DNA from: Tsuneonella sp. CC-YZS046
GTDB lineage: Bacteria; Pseudomonadota; Alphaproteobacteria; Sphingomonadales; Sphingomonadaceae
Assembly: GCF_035581365.1 (NCBI RefSeq)
Contig: NZ_CP141590.1
Location: 1 to 64,000 of the forward strand
DNA length: 64,000 nt
Direction of reading: 5' to 3'
Shown here: positions 1 to 7,841 of the stretch, in pieces
How the letters are laid out: every line of letters starts with the position of its first letter
How positions within the stretch are numbered: position 1 is the first letter of the stretch
Program-made: the position numbers and the translations under genes
The notes under the pieces: generated by a model
The model's database searches: none
Seen by the model: only the letters and a program-made list of their open reading frames with translations
Told to the model about the DNA's origin: nothing

Positions 1-2
1 GC

Positions 3-122
3 AACGCCTTGCTTCGTGCCCGCGATCTGTGGTCCGCTCAATATCGTGGTGGCCGTCGGTATTCTGACCGAGAAACCGCGCAGGTAACGGGTCTGGTTCG
101 CAGGACTGGGGGTGCGAAATGA
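3..122 (+). CDS. C-terminal end of an upstream element gene (partial)
   Basis: An open frame enters from the left edge and stops with a TGA that overlaps the ATG of the next gene in an ATGA arrangement, which is typical of translational coupling in this element. The visible 39 residues are Arg-rich (LRARDLWSAQYRGGRRYSD) and I do not recognise them. A second frame is also open to position 87, so the frame choice rests mainly on the ATGA overlap. Confidence 0.4.
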   Translation, partial: NALLRARDLWSAQYRGGRRYSDRETAQVTGLVRRTGGAK

Positions 123-520
123 GCGCCCTTGATCCGCGCGATATTGAGCGCTTCGGAAAAATCCTCGGCCTGCTTTCCAGCAATCACGATGGCGAGCGGG
201 CCGCAGCCGCATGGAAAGCCAGCCAGTTCCTCGAAACCAGGCAATTGGGTTGGGGCGATGTCACGGAGATGCTGAAATCCCCGCCCGTCATCATTCGCCC
301 GCAGGTAATCAATCCGTCACCAGCCGATGCGCCACGCGCGCACCAGATGGATGCACGGCGTTGCCTGTCTTCCACGATCCGCTGGAAAGAGCACGAATCC
401 AGGTTTCTTCAACAGATGGCCGCGCAGCAGCGCAAGCCGACCGAGAAGCAACAGGATTGGCTGGATGCCCTGTCAGATCGGGTGACGCGCTTCTATCGGG
501 AGAACGCCTGTGACTTCTGA
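119..520 (+). CDS. Phage-type hypothetical protein, 133 aa
   Basis: A small soluble protein of unknown function. It begins MSALDPRDIERFGKILGLLS and is mostly helical and charged, with an N-terminal segment (about residues 8-45) like the short phage proteins often found just before primase genes in alphaproteobacterial prophages. No catalytic motif is visible. The start overlaps the stop of the preceding partial gene (ATGA) and the end overlaps the TOPRIM gene by 11 bp, so it sits in a tightly packed replication operon. Role unknown; an accessory replication role is inferred from position only. Confidence 0.7.
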   Translation: MSALDPRDIERFGKILGLLSSNHDGERAAAAWKASQFLETRQLGWGDVTEMLKSPPVIIRPQVINPSPADAPRAHQMDARRCLSSTIRWKEHESRFLQQMAAQQRKPTEKQQDWLDALSDRVTRFYRENACDF

Positions 521-1361
521 TCCTGTTGCGGCGTTCCTGGACGCCATGGAAGCGGCTGGCGTTGTGCCGGTGGAGCCCATCGCTGACCGGCTGGGGCCTG
601 ATCGCATTTACTTCCGTTGCGATTGCGACAGCAAGAAAGGGCGTAAGACCGGCTGGGCCAAGCTCTATCTCGATGAGCACCCAGCCGGATCGTTCGGCAA
701 TTACAAGCTCGGCATCGTCCAGACATGGCGGCTGTCGAACGACCGTTCCTTGACCCGGAAGGAGCGCGCCGAAATCGAGAAGGCGCGCCGTGAGGCAGCG
801 GCAAAGCGGAAGGAAGAGCAGGAAGCGCAATGGCGCAATGTCTCGGAAGCTTGTGCCGCGGATTGGGAACGCTCCAGGCCGGTCAATCCTGAACACCCTT
901 ACCTGGTGTCGAAAGGAATCGTCGGTGAAGGCCTGCGCCAGTTCGGTCCGCGCCTGCTGGTTCCCATGTTCGACGCCGATGGGCGGCTGTGGAACATTCA
1001 GAGCATCGGCCCGGATGGCGGGAAGCTCTACACCAAGGGCGGACGTGCAACCGGCCTGCTGATGGTTCTGGGTGAGCCCATGGACCGCTTCGTCATTGCA
1101 GAGGGGTATGGCACCGCTGCGGTCATCAAGCGGGCAACCGCCCTGCCTGTCGTCGTTGCGTTCACCGCCGCTAATCTGGTGACGGTGGCCAAGGCCATGC
1201 GGGACAGGTTCCCTGATGCCGAAATCGTGATTGCGGCCGATGATGATGCGCATCTCCTCAGCCATCCCACCATCCAAAGAAATATCGGCGTCGATGCCGC
1301 CCAGGCCGCTGCACGTGCGGTCGGTGGGCGCGTCGCGCTTCCGCCTCGGAGGGCAGCATAA
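510..1361 (+). CDS. TOPRIM-domain primase-like protein
   Basis: A primase-type protein of 283 aa. The N-terminal 70 residues resemble the zinc/RNA-polymerase-like entry region of phage primases (YFRCDCDSKKGRKTGWAKLY). A charged helical linker at about 80-115 follows, then a TOPRIM fold from about 145, with the acidic motif FVIAEGYGTAAVI (about 195) and the second metal motif IVIAADDDAHL (about 243). It would synthesise or help synthesise primers during element replication, paired with the DUF927 ATPase downstream, whose ATG overlaps its stop by one base. Family assignment is good. Whether the protein is catalytically complete is not shown. Confidence 0.85.
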   Translation: MTSDPVAAFLDAMEAAGVVPVEPIADRLGPDRIYFRCDCDSKKGRKTGWAKLYLDEHPAGSFGNYKLGIVQTWRLSNDRSLTRKERAEIEKARREAAAKRKEEQEAQWRNVSEACAADWERSRPVNPEHPYLVSKGIVGEGLRQFGPRLLVPMFDADGRLWNIQSIGPDGGKLYTKGGRATGLLMVLGEPMDRFVIAEGYGTAAVIKRATALPVVVAFTAANLVTVAKAMRDRFPDAEIVIAADDDAHLLSHPTIQRNIGVDAAQAAARAVGGRVALPPRRAA

Positions 1362-3139
1362 TGAAAGAAGCAGCAACAGCCCGCGATTACGCGGATGTCG
1401 GCGCTGACATGGGCGACGAGGCAATTGCTGAAAGCCTTGGCAGGGCCATGCCGGAGCCCCGGTTTCCAGCAGGATTCAAGATGACGGCAAAGGGCCTGCT
1501 CCTCGATTCTGACGATGGCCCCCGCCATATCGCAGGTGCATTCGATGTAATCGCCCAGACACGGGACCGGCACAGTCAGGCTTGGGGGGTGTTGATCGAA
1601 TGGCAGGACGATGACGGCGAACCGCACCGCCTGTCGATTGGCCGAGCCCTTCTCGCTGGGGATGGTCGCGAAGTGCGCCACATGCTCCTTGACGGGGGAC
1701 TTTATGTCTCGCCTGTCTCCAAGGATCGCAATGCACTGCAAACATTCTTGTCGATGGTCAGGATCGACCGTCGCGCACGGGCGGTTTCGCGGGTGGGCTG
1801 GCAGGATGGCAGCTATGCCTTGCCTGATCGCACCATTGAAGATGGCTCGGGGGATCTGGTCGTTTACCAGGGCACGGCGGCACTCGACCATGAGTTTCGC
1901 CGCCAAGGCACCCTTGAGGGGTGGCAGGACATGGCGCGGCTGGCGGTTGGCAACACTCGCCTCGTCATTGCGCTGTGTGCGGCGTTCGTCGGCCCCTTGC
2001 TGGCTGCTACCGGATCGGAAGGGGGCGGGCTGCACTTGCGCGGGCCATCATCCATCGGCAAATCCACTTCGTTGCTCGCAGCGGCAAGCGTATGGGGTTC
2101 ACCGACATTCGTTCGCCAGTGGCGCGCCACGGCTAACGGGCTTGAAGGCGTGGCCGAACAGGCAAATGACTGCCTGCTGATCCTGGATGAGCTGGCCCAG
2201 CTTGACCCGCGCGAAGCGGGTAGCGTCGCCTATCTTCTCGCCAATGGAACCGGGAAATCCCGCGCCTCGCAATCGGGGGAAGCTCGTGCGGCAAAGCGCT
2301 GGCTAACCTTCTTCCTGTCGTCAGGGGAAATCAGCCTTGCCGAGCACGCTCGATCCGATGGCCGGGGGCGGCGCTCACCAACGGGGCAGGAAGTCCGCAT
2401 TTTCGACATCGAAGCGGATGCAGGAAAGGGCTTGGGCCTGTTCGACACGCTGCATGATCTTCCGAATGGCGATGCATTGGCCCGCGCGATCAAAGATCAG
2501 GCAGCGCAGCATTACGGGATCGCGGGGCCTGAGTTCGTTCAGCGCTTGCTCGGCAATCTCGACGATACGGCTGCACGTATCAGGATCGGCATTGACTGGT
2601 TCGCGGCAAAGTATCAGCCAGTCGGTGCGACCGGGCAAGTTGCTCGTGCCTGTCGTCGGCTTGGCCTGATCGCTATGGCCGGAGAGATCGCGACCGAACT
2701 CGGCATACTGCCGTGGGAGCGCTTGGAAGCGGTTTCTGCTGCGGCCAATATCTTCGCTGGGTGGCTTGAAGCCCGTGGCGGCGCTGGCGCGGCAGAGGAC
2801 AAAACGGCGATTGAGCAGGTTGCCGAGTTTATCAGCACGCACGGTAATTCCCGGTTCCAGCCGATGGACGGCGGGGACAGCACGGTCATCCACAACCGCG
2901 CTGGCTTCAAGCGTGAAACCGGCTTGGGCACGATGGAATACCTGATCCCGGCTGCGACCTGGCGCAATGAAGTTTGCCGGGGCCTCAATCCCAAGTCGGT
3001 TGCCGCGCTTCTGATTGAGCGAGGCCATTTGATCCCGGATAGCAACGGCAAAGCATCCCGCAGCGAGACTGCGCCGGGCATGGGCAAGGCCCGCTTCTAT
3101 GTCGTCAGTCAGTCGATTTTCGGAGGCGACGATGCTTGA
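1361..3139 (+). CDS. DUF927-family replication ATPase/helicase-like protein
   Basis: A 592-aa protein with the DUF927 organisation found in phages and integrative elements. The N-terminal half (about 45-190) is the DUF927 region. A P-loop ATPase core follows, with Walker A GPSSIGKST (about 230), Walker B CLLILDELAQ (about 270) and a sensor-like FFLSSGE (about 320). The C-terminus is a helical domain. With the TOPRIM protein just upstream it forms a primase-helicase pair that presumably drives element replication. The next gene starts inside its last codons. Replicative helicase activity is inferred from this gene pairing. Confidence 0.85.
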   Translation: MKEAATARDYADVGADMGDEAIAESLGRAMPEPRFPAGFKMTAKGLLLDSDDGPRHIAGAFDVIAQTRDRHSQAWGVLIEWQDDDGEPHRLSIGRALLAGDGREVRHMLLDGGLYVSPVSKDRNALQTFLSMVRIDRRARAVSRVGWQDGSYALPDRTIEDGSGDLVVYQGTAALDHEFRRQGTLEGWQDMARLAVGNTRLVIALCAAFVGPLLAATGSEGGGLHLRGPSSIGKSTSLLAAASVWGSPTFVRQWRATANGLEGVAEQANDCLLILDELAQLDPREAGSVAYLLANGTGKSRASQSGEARAAKRWLTFFLSSGEISLAEHARSDGRGRRSPTGQEVRIFDIEADAGKGLGLFDTLHDLPNGDALARAIKDQAAQHYGIAGPEFVQRLLGNLDDTAARIRIGIDWFAAKYQPVGATGQVARACRRLGLIAMAGEIATELGILPWERLEAVSAAANIFAGWLEARGGAGAAEDKTAIEQVAEFISTHGNSRFQPMDGGDSTVIHNRAGFKRETGLGTMEYLIPAATWRNEVCRGLNPKSVAALLIERGHLIPDSNGKASRSETAPGMGKARFYVVSQSIFGGDDA

Positions 3140-3728
3140 TTGGCTTGATGCTATTCCGAATTTGGGTGTTCTAGGTGTTCCGGGTGTGCAGCCGCAGAAA
3201 TCCGCCAGTTTTCATGGAACACCCGGTGTTCTTGAAGGTGTTCCCGGTGTTCTGGAGCACCTCGACGGAACACCGGGAACACCTTGCGGAACACCTCACT
3301 CCAGCAATAACAATTTGAAAAATAAAGAGGAACACCGAGAACACCCGGAACACCTAAAAACGAGCAATCCCGTTGGTGTTCTGCGTGATTGGCACGACCG
3401 GCTTTCTGGCCTGGATATGGCGGTTCCACCTGCCGGTGTGTCTGCTGGATGGTGGGCGCGGACAGTTTCGGATGCCCATTGGATCTACGAGAACTTCGCA
3501 TCTCGTGCCGTCCGGGATGGATGGTCAGCCCATGATCTGTTCGGGGTGCTTCCCTCCAAGCCCGCATGGGGCGGGATCGTGGATCGGCTGCGCGGCGCGC
3601 GCGATCTGGAGATAACCGACTGCCGGGCATTCTGGACGCATGCTGGACATCCCGGCCAGTTCAACAAGGGGGCAGCGGCAATGCTGCTATCATCGGGCCT
3701 TGTGCTGCTCTGGGAGATGCAATCGTGA
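3132..3728 (+). CDS. Phage-type protein with heptamer-repeat N-terminus
   Basis: A 198-aa protein whose first 90 residues are low complexity: GVLGVPGV, GTPGTPCGTP and EHREHPEHL blocks. These are three different readings of one DNA heptamer, GGTGTTC or its complement, present 13 times in both orientations. From about residue 95 the sequence is an ordinary globular domain (WHDRLSGLDMAVPPAGVSAGWW and onward) of unknown function. I chose ATG 3132 because it has a GGAGGCGAC Shine-Dalgarno sequence immediately before it and gives an 8-base overlap with the DUF927 gene. The globular part looks like a conserved phage protein. The repeat part may exist for its DNA sequence rather than its protein. Confidence 0.75.
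   Translation: MLDWLDAIPNLGVLGVPGVQPQKSASFHGTPGVLEGVPGVLEHLDGTPGTPCGTPHSSNNNLKNKEEHREHPEHLKTSNPVGVLRDWHDRLSGLDMAVPPAGVSAGWWARTVSDAHWIYENFASRAVRDGWSAHDLFGVLPSKPAWGGIVDRLRGARDLEITDCRAFWTHAGHPGQFNKGAAAMLLSSGLVLLWEMQS
3165..3381. repeat. Cluster of 13 GGTGTTC/GAACACC heptamers
   Basis: GGTGTTC occurs at 3165, 3174, 3225, 3237, 3246 and 3375. Its complement GAACACC occurs at 3217, 3268, 3277, 3289, 3330, 3339 and 3348. Nearest-neighbour spacing is most often 9 bp and always a multiple of 3 here, and neighbouring copies in opposite orientation can form hairpins. The density and strict 7-bp core resemble iterons or recombinase/initiator binding arrays rather than chance codon usage. The cluster lies directly downstream of the primase and helicase genes, so a replication origin or partition site is possible but not shown. 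Confidence 0.75.
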
Positions 3729-3961
3729 AAACCCACATCATGCATACCCCGCTACTCGGCAAGCTCTACCTGGTGCCGCATTTGGTCGAAGAAGTGCCAG
3801 CCGACCGTGTATTCGGCTATGTCGATTTCGGAGATGACACGCGTCTGGTTCAGGGCTTCTGGCTCGGCAAGGGCTGGCTGGATTCAACTGGAAAGCCCTT
3901 CTCTCAGCCTATCGTTCATTGGTATCATTTGGAGAGGCCCGATGGCACGTCACCGTTCTGA
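3725..3961 (+). CDS. Small hypothetical phage protein, 78 aa
   Basis: A short protein starting VKTHIMHTPLLGKLYLVPHL, with no recognised domain. GTG 3725 is preferred because it overlaps the stop of the previous gene (GTGA), as at other junctions in this operon. ATG 3740 is an in-frame alternative. The sequence is aromatic-rich (FGYVDFGD, GFWLGKGWLDS), suggesting a small beta-rich fold. Its end overlaps the start of the next gene by 20 bp. No function can be assigned. Confidence 0.6.
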   Translation: MKTHIMHTPLLGKLYLVPHLVEEVPADRVFGYVDFGDDTRLVQGFWLGKGWLDSTGKPFSQPIVHWYHLERPDGTSPF

Positions 3962-4733
3962 AAGAGACATTGATCCGAAGCAGATGGATACGGCAGAGCC
4001 GCCGCGCCTCGCCGGCAGACGAGCCCAGCCGGACCCGAGCCCTGTTTTGCAAAGCGAAAAGCCCAAAGCACTCGCCAGGGCTCTGAAGCGCTCGGTAACG
4101 CCGGGCATAATGATGGAACCCGCGCATGACGGCGATGGGTATGTGCCCACCTCTCCACACAGCGATCAGTATCTTTGGGAGTTGCAGCTTGCCGACGCGT
4201 TCGGAACGCGCTCGCAATCGGCGATGGTTCATTTCATCGATCAGCTTAAGGCGCTGTGCTCGTCTGCATATGATCCGGGAGCCGGGCGGTGGAAGCCGGA
4301 TGAGATTCAACTGAACGCAGCCGTTGCGCTGATCGGCAGCCTCAAACCCCGCAATGAGGCTGAAGCTGCCCTGGCTGCACAGATGGTCGCCATACATTGG
4401 ATGCAGATGCGCCTTTCTGCCCAAGCTCTGAACAATGGCGGAATGATCATGGAGAAGGATGCTGCGCTCGCGGGCAAACTTGCACGGACCTATGCGATCC
4501 AGATGGACGCGCTCCTTTCCCTGAGGGGGCAGCGCCGCACTGTGAAACAAGCCATCAGCGTGAAGAAGGAACTACATCAGCATGTCCATTACCACCGGGG
4601 GGGAGGAGAAAATAGCGAACAACCCCAAGGAGCCGGAGCCTTTGAACCTGCGGAATGCGCCACGCTGCAAAGCTCGAAACCGACAGAGAAAGTTGTGCGG
4701 CTCCCCCGCCGTTCGGGGCCGCGCAGTGTGTAG
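3942..4733 (+). CDS. Conserved phage protein with C-terminal His-rich tail
   Basis: A 263-aa protein starting MARHRSERDIDPKQMD. The N-terminal 70 residues are Pro/Arg-rich and probably disordered. A helical domain at about 95-215 (ALIGSLKPRNEAEAALAAQMVAIHWMQ) carries the conserved core, and the tail contains a His cluster (KKELHQHVHYHRGGG). Proteins of this type accompany the HGGxSTG-type gene that follows in alphaproteobacterial prophages, and the 3' 150 bp overlap that gene in another frame. Function is unknown. A small-terminase-like or DNA-binding role is only a guess. ATG 3942 follows GGAGAGGCCCG. Confidence 0.65.
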   Translation: MARHRSERDIDPKQMDTAEPPRLAGRRAQPDPSPVLQSEKPKALARALKRSVTPGIMMEPAHDGDGYVPTSPHSDQYLWELQLADAFGTRSQSAMVHFIDQLKALCSSAYDPGAGRWKPDEIQLNAAVALIGSLKPRNEAEAALAAQMVAIHWMQMRLSAQALNNGGMIMEKDAALAGKLARTYAIQMDALLSLRGQRRTVKQAISVKKELHQHVHYHRGGGENSEQPQGAGAFEPAECATLQSSKPTEKVVRLPRRSGPRSV

Positions 4734-4866
4734 GCTGCACGGGGGAAAGAGCCCTGGTGCGCCACGCGGCGCGCGTAACGGCAACTGGAAACACGGAGGC
4801 GAAACGCTGGAAGCGCTTGCAATACGGCGGCAGGCGCGTCGGCTTCTGGAGATGTGCAATGCCTAG
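4582..4866 (+). CDS. HGGxSTG-type small phage protein
   Basis: A 94-aa basic protein with two Cys-containing stretches (RCKARNRQRKLCGSPAV and RAVCRLHGGKSPGAPRG) followed by NGNWKHGGET. This matches the HGGxSTG domain family widespread in alphaproteobacterial prophages, here with HGGKSPG. The arrangement of Cys and His residues suggests metal binding. It overlaps the previous gene by 152 bp in a different frame, unusually long even for a phage operon, so the 3' end of the upstream gene or this start could be misplaced. The family is recognised, the function is not known. Confidence 0.7.
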   Translation: MSITTGGEEKIANNPKEPEPLNLRNAPRCKARNRQRKLCGSPAVRGRAVCRLHGGKSPGAPRGARNGNWKHGGETLEALAIRRQARRLLEMCNA

Positions 4867-5050
4867 ATCCCCGAATGATTTTGTACATACCTTGCAGGAC
4901 AGACTTGCATCACTGCATGAGGAAAAGCAGGCTTGTGAGGATCGATCTGCGCGCCGCGTCATCAATCGGAAAATGCATGAACTGGAGAGATTATTGAGGT
5001 GGGCAACGCAGCGCATCGAGACGACACCCGAGGATTTGGGGCTGCTTTGA
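4859..5050 (+). CDS. Small coiled-coil protein, 63 aa
   Basis: A short, strongly helical and charged protein (HTLQDRLASLHEEKQACEDR, RRVINRKMHELERLLRWA) that looks like a coiled coil. It starts at ATG 4859, inside the last codons of the HGGxSTG gene (8-bp overlap), and closes the plus-strand operon that began at the left edge. No known family is recognised. It could be a scaffold or regulatory peptide of the element. Confidence 0.5.
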   Translation: MPRSPNDFVHTLQDRLASLHEEKQACEDRSARRVINRKMHELERLLRWATQRIETTPEDLGLL

Positions 5051-5112
5051 GTTTTCGGACGCCGAGCAATTCAAGGGCAGGAGAAATTGCGAGCTTTCCT
5101 GAAGGTGTCGGA

Positions 5113-5757
5113 TCAATCCTGGACTGCAAGTAAGTCTAGTGGAGGCCACTGCTCTTCTTGAAGCTTCTCGAATAACGTGCAGGCTGGTGGTTCATCGTCA
5201 GTACCCATACTGAAATGGCAGATATGCTGTCGGTCTGGAGAAATGACAGTGTGTCTGTCCAGCAGTCTGTAGATGCCTTCGTGCCAACCCGCGATCCTTG
5301 CAAAATCGACCGGTCGATCTGCTTTGAAAATTCTCCTGCTGTCACCCCTGTGCAGCGCTGGCGCAATTTTCTTCTCATAAGCATTGATAAGCATCTGCCG
5401 GGTCATGAAAGGCCCTTCTAGATTGCGCCAGACGAATTTGCTCTCGCAATCACGTTCTAGCTTGAGAGGCTGAGGGAAAAAGTCATCATGTAGAAGTGCA
5501 AGCTTACGAAAAATTTGGCCAGCTTTCGTAGATGTTGTTAGGGTGCCTGCTTTCGTTGCCACCAGATCTTCGTGAAGGATTAAGCATCCGATTGCCAATA
5601 GCTCGGCAATCATGCGAAATTGAAGGGTGCATATCTCCTCAATTATCTTGGCGGGTAACGCTACCTCACCATTTAAGGCCCGGAGCACAACATTTTGCCG
5701 CAATTTGATTTCTGCAAGAATATCGAGATATGTTGAGCGTGCAATTTCGTTCAGCAT
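5113..5757 (-). CDS. Hypothetical protein, 214 aa
   Basis: A single-domain, mostly helical protein (MLNEIARSTYLDILAEIKLR at the N-terminus, acidic C-terminus). It has no recognisable catalytic motif, no signal peptide and no membrane segment. It is transcribed towards the replication operon, convergent with it, and is separated from the next minus-strand genes by an apparently empty 600-bp stretch. Its more AT-rich codon choice than the core genes fits an accessory cargo gene. No function is proposed. Confidence 0.6.
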   Translation of the reverse strand: MLNEIARSTYLDILAEIKLRQNVVLRALNGEVALPAKIIEEICTLQFRMIAELLAIGCLILHEDLVATKAGTLTTSTKAGQIFRKLALLHDDFFPQPLKLERDCESKFVWRNLEGPFMTRQMLINAYEKKIAPALHRGDSRRIFKADRPVDFARIAGWHEGIYRLLDRHTVISPDRQHICHFSMGTDDEPPACTLFEKLQEEQWPPLDLLAVQD

Positions 5758-6257
5758 CGCCGATCCTGGTGGCTGACGCTGGCCGCTTACGTTCGGAATA
5801 GACCAGCGTGCTAATGGGCTTTAGTGAGTTGCCTGCCCCTAGAGGCGTTCAGTAGCAATAGATTGCTTCCGCATTCGCTTACTGAACGCGCGCTTGAGCT
5901 TCTGCAACTGGCCGCGCTTCCAATGCAGGAGGCGACGAGACTTGCGCGAGAAGGCGTCACACTCGTCGCCGTTCACTGTTCCGCGATTGCCCATCATGAC
6001 ACGGCTACCTGCATCTCAACCGCCACAACTCGCCGCCTGTGATCGCTGAATTTCTCGCCGCTTCCGCTTTCGGTGCGGACACCATTCACCTTCCAGGGCT
6101 TGCAGAGCTTGCAGCCAGCCCGTCGATTGCGGGTTCGCCCTCGTTTGTGATGCATATTCGCCTCCTTGCACTCCGCTAACATATGGGAGGGGTGCGGCTA
6201 GCGCAAATCGCGGTAGTTATGCGCGAAATTAGAATTGCTAGCGACAATTCCTGGGTG
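5758..6257. other. Non-coding stretch of the element
   Basis: About 500 bp without a convincing gene. Several short frames are open on both strands but none has a good ribosome-binding site with protein-like composition. I see no tRNA, terminator hairpin with T-run or repeat array. The stretch may hold the promoter for the minus-strand 214-aa gene. Confidence 0.5.
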
Positions 6258-6375
6258 ATGCACACTGGCGAGTATCTGGCCGAAGCACGGGCTTTATACC
6301 GCGCAGGCCATACAGGAACGCCGGGAGTTGCGAGCCATCCTGATGGCGGCGCGGAATACCCTCACCAATGTCTAG
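6258..6375 (+). pseudogene. Small frameshifted phage-type ORF
   Basis: Reading from ATG 6258 gives MHTGEYLAEARALYRA. In the +1 frame immediately afterwards the sequence continues AIQERRELRAILMAARNTLT and stops at 6375. The two halves together read like one helical, Arg/Ala-rich small protein interrupted at about 6305 by a short insertion. In the uninterrupted frame the downstream part is Gly/Pro-rich and unlike protein. I do not know the family, and a frameshift is only the simplest explanation. Confidence 0.3.
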
Positions 6376-6426
6376 GAGTGCAATAGTTTAGTCTGGAACC
6401 GATTAAGCGAGTTTAGCGCCTAAGAT

Positions 6427-6642
6427 TTAGCCCGCGCGACGGTAAACGCCCGTCACCTCTTCTACCTCGAAGGGAAATGAAATCGGCGTATCAGCATTAC
6501 GAATGATCATACCGCCTCGGATAAGCGCGGCGAGCGAATCCGGAGTAGCCGTGGTCTGGAAGTAGGGATTGTCAGCAGCGGCAGTGCTATAGCGGACGAA
6601 ACTAGCGTCAGTCGTGCTCAAACTAATCGTTTGCTGCATCAT
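6427..6642 (-). CDS. 71-aa companion of the S49/SDH-type protease
   Basis: A short protein, MMQQTISLSTTDASFVRYST, rich in Thr/Ser with a conserved-looking centre (DNPYFQTTATPDSLAALIRG). The start at 6642 is supported by a strong AAAGGAGG six bases upstream and follows the stop of the protease gene by one base, so the two are clearly co-translated. The family is unknown. The tight coupling suggests a dedicated partner, inhibitor or substrate of the protease. Confidence 0.65.
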   Translation of the reverse strand: MMQQTISLSTTDASFVRYSTAAADNPYFQTTATPDSLAALIRGGMIIRNADTPISFPFEVEEVTGVYRRAG

Positions 6643-6643
6643 C

Positions 6644-7651
6644 TCATGCCTCCTTTCGCCAGCCTTCGAACCGCCTTTGATCCTGGAAGCCGATCTGGGC
6701 AGGGACACCCGCAGGGGCTGGCACTTGAACTTGAGAGATCGTTCCCTCGGATATAAACTGGTGGCTGCCAAACGCACTGCTCTCGATCAACGCACGCGAC
6801 GCCACATAATTCGCTTGAGGCTGTCCCGCAAGCAGCATGTCGGGGTTGAACGGGGAGCGCAACAATAATGCCTCAACATAGTTCTGCTGCAAAGCCTTTA
6901 ATATCTCGTAAAACGGCTGGTCAGGGTTTTCGATTTTCAACCCGAGTCCTCTGGCCTCACGCCGGTTAATTGTGTGGTCGTGGCTGCCAGATTCACTGCA
7001 CAGAAAAGAGACGATGCGATCGACTACGTCCGCATCAGTCTTCTGGAATTCCAATAGTTTACGTGCCAGAGTGCGAATTTGCTGCCGTGTTCTGAAAATT
7101 TGGCCGAGGACGAGCGGGTGAATTTTCTCCGAAAGGTTGGTCCATATCCCAGCCAATGCCTGACCGTCGCTGATCTTTAATTCGTTGGTGGCGACATCGA
7201 GATACCCCTGCACAGCTTCCACACTCACTGGTGCCCGGTAGTTCGGCGCTCCGCCCGGCACGGTGGGACCGAGTGGACTATTCAGACTGGGATCAATTGG
7301 ACCGAGCGTGGCCTGCTTGGTCATCACGATCTTGTCAGCACCAAGGCAAATCAGGGTGCCAGCGCTTAGCGCTTTGACCGGGACGATAACCTCTAATTCA
7401 TCGCAGAAGGTGCGAATGAGGTTGATCAATCGCCAAGCAGCGGCGGTATCACCACCATTGGTATATAGCACCAAAGAGATTTTCTGGGTGGGCCAAATCG
7501 CATCAAGATGATCGACGAATAGATCGACAATCTCCGGCGAAACCTGAGTTTCTACGCCAGGCCGATCACCGGTCACATATGCGATGACACGACTGTCGCG
7601 AGCTTGCTCGATTTGCTCGTAAATGGTCTTGCGCGCTGCAAAATCAGGCAA
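6644..7651 (-). CDS. SppA/ClpP-class serine protease-like protein (SDH proteinase family)
   Basis: A 335-aa protein of the crotonase-fold serine protease superfamily, closest in style to the 'serine dehydrogenase proteinase' (SDH_sah, S49-related) family. Features: VIAYVTGDRPGVETQ near the start, the substrate-strand motif LVLYTNGGDTAAAW (about 60), and ALSAGTLICLGADKIVM (about 95) carrying the Ser nucleophile region, followed by a GPIDPSL stretch. The C-terminal half (from about 190) is helical with a conserved-looking HTINRREARGLGL. No signal peptide or membrane helix is present, so it should be cytoplasmic. It is coupled to the 71-aa gene. In mobile elements such proteases sometimes act in defence or stress, but the role here is unproven. 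Confidence 0.75.
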   Translation of the reverse strand: MPDFAARKTIYEQIEQARDSRVIAYVTGDRPGVETQVSPEIVDLFVDHLDAIWPTQKISLVLYTNGGDTAAAWRLINLIRTFCDELEVIVPVKALSAGTLICLGADKIVMTKQATLGPIDPSLNSPLGPTVPGGAPNYRAPVSVEAVQGYLDVATNELKISDGQALAGIWTNLSEKIHPLVLGQIFRTRQQIRTLARKLLEFQKTDADVVDRIVSFLCSESGSHDHTINRREARGLGLKIENPDQPFYEILKALQQNYVEALLLRSPFNPDMLLAGQPQANYVASRALIESSAFGSHQFISEGTISQVQVPAPAGVPAQIGFQDQRRFEGWRKEA

Positions 7652-7782
7652 GCTGTATCCCCCGTTTCCCGCTGCATATCCTTGTCATCTGAGGTGGGAA
7701 AGTCAAAATCTCGCGGTGCATCGGGCGGGGACAAATCTGAAGCCTGTTATTTCACTGTGGAGCCCCAATCACGAGTGAAAGA

Positions 7783-7841
7783 ACCCCGCCCAACGCCGTG
7801 GAGCGCGGGGCGGGCAAGATATCCGTTTCGGGGCGGGTTTT
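7783..7841 (-). terminator. GC-rich inverted repeats after the 157-aa gene
   Basis: Immediately downstream of the minus-strand stop at 7842 lie repeated CCCGCCCC/GGGCGGGG blocks that can pair into a GC-rich hairpin. The last block is followed on the minus strand by TTCTTT. The pairing is imperfect and several registers are possible, so the call is weak. Confidence 0.35.

Noticed and set aside
3165-3381. CRISPR-like array reading of the heptamer cluster
   Set aside because: The repeat unit is 7 bp, occurs in both orientations and has irregular spacers of 2 to 44 bp, so it is not a CRISPR array.
5824-6042. 72-aa plus-strand frame
   Set aside because: No ribosome-binding site and a composition unlike the neighbouring genes.
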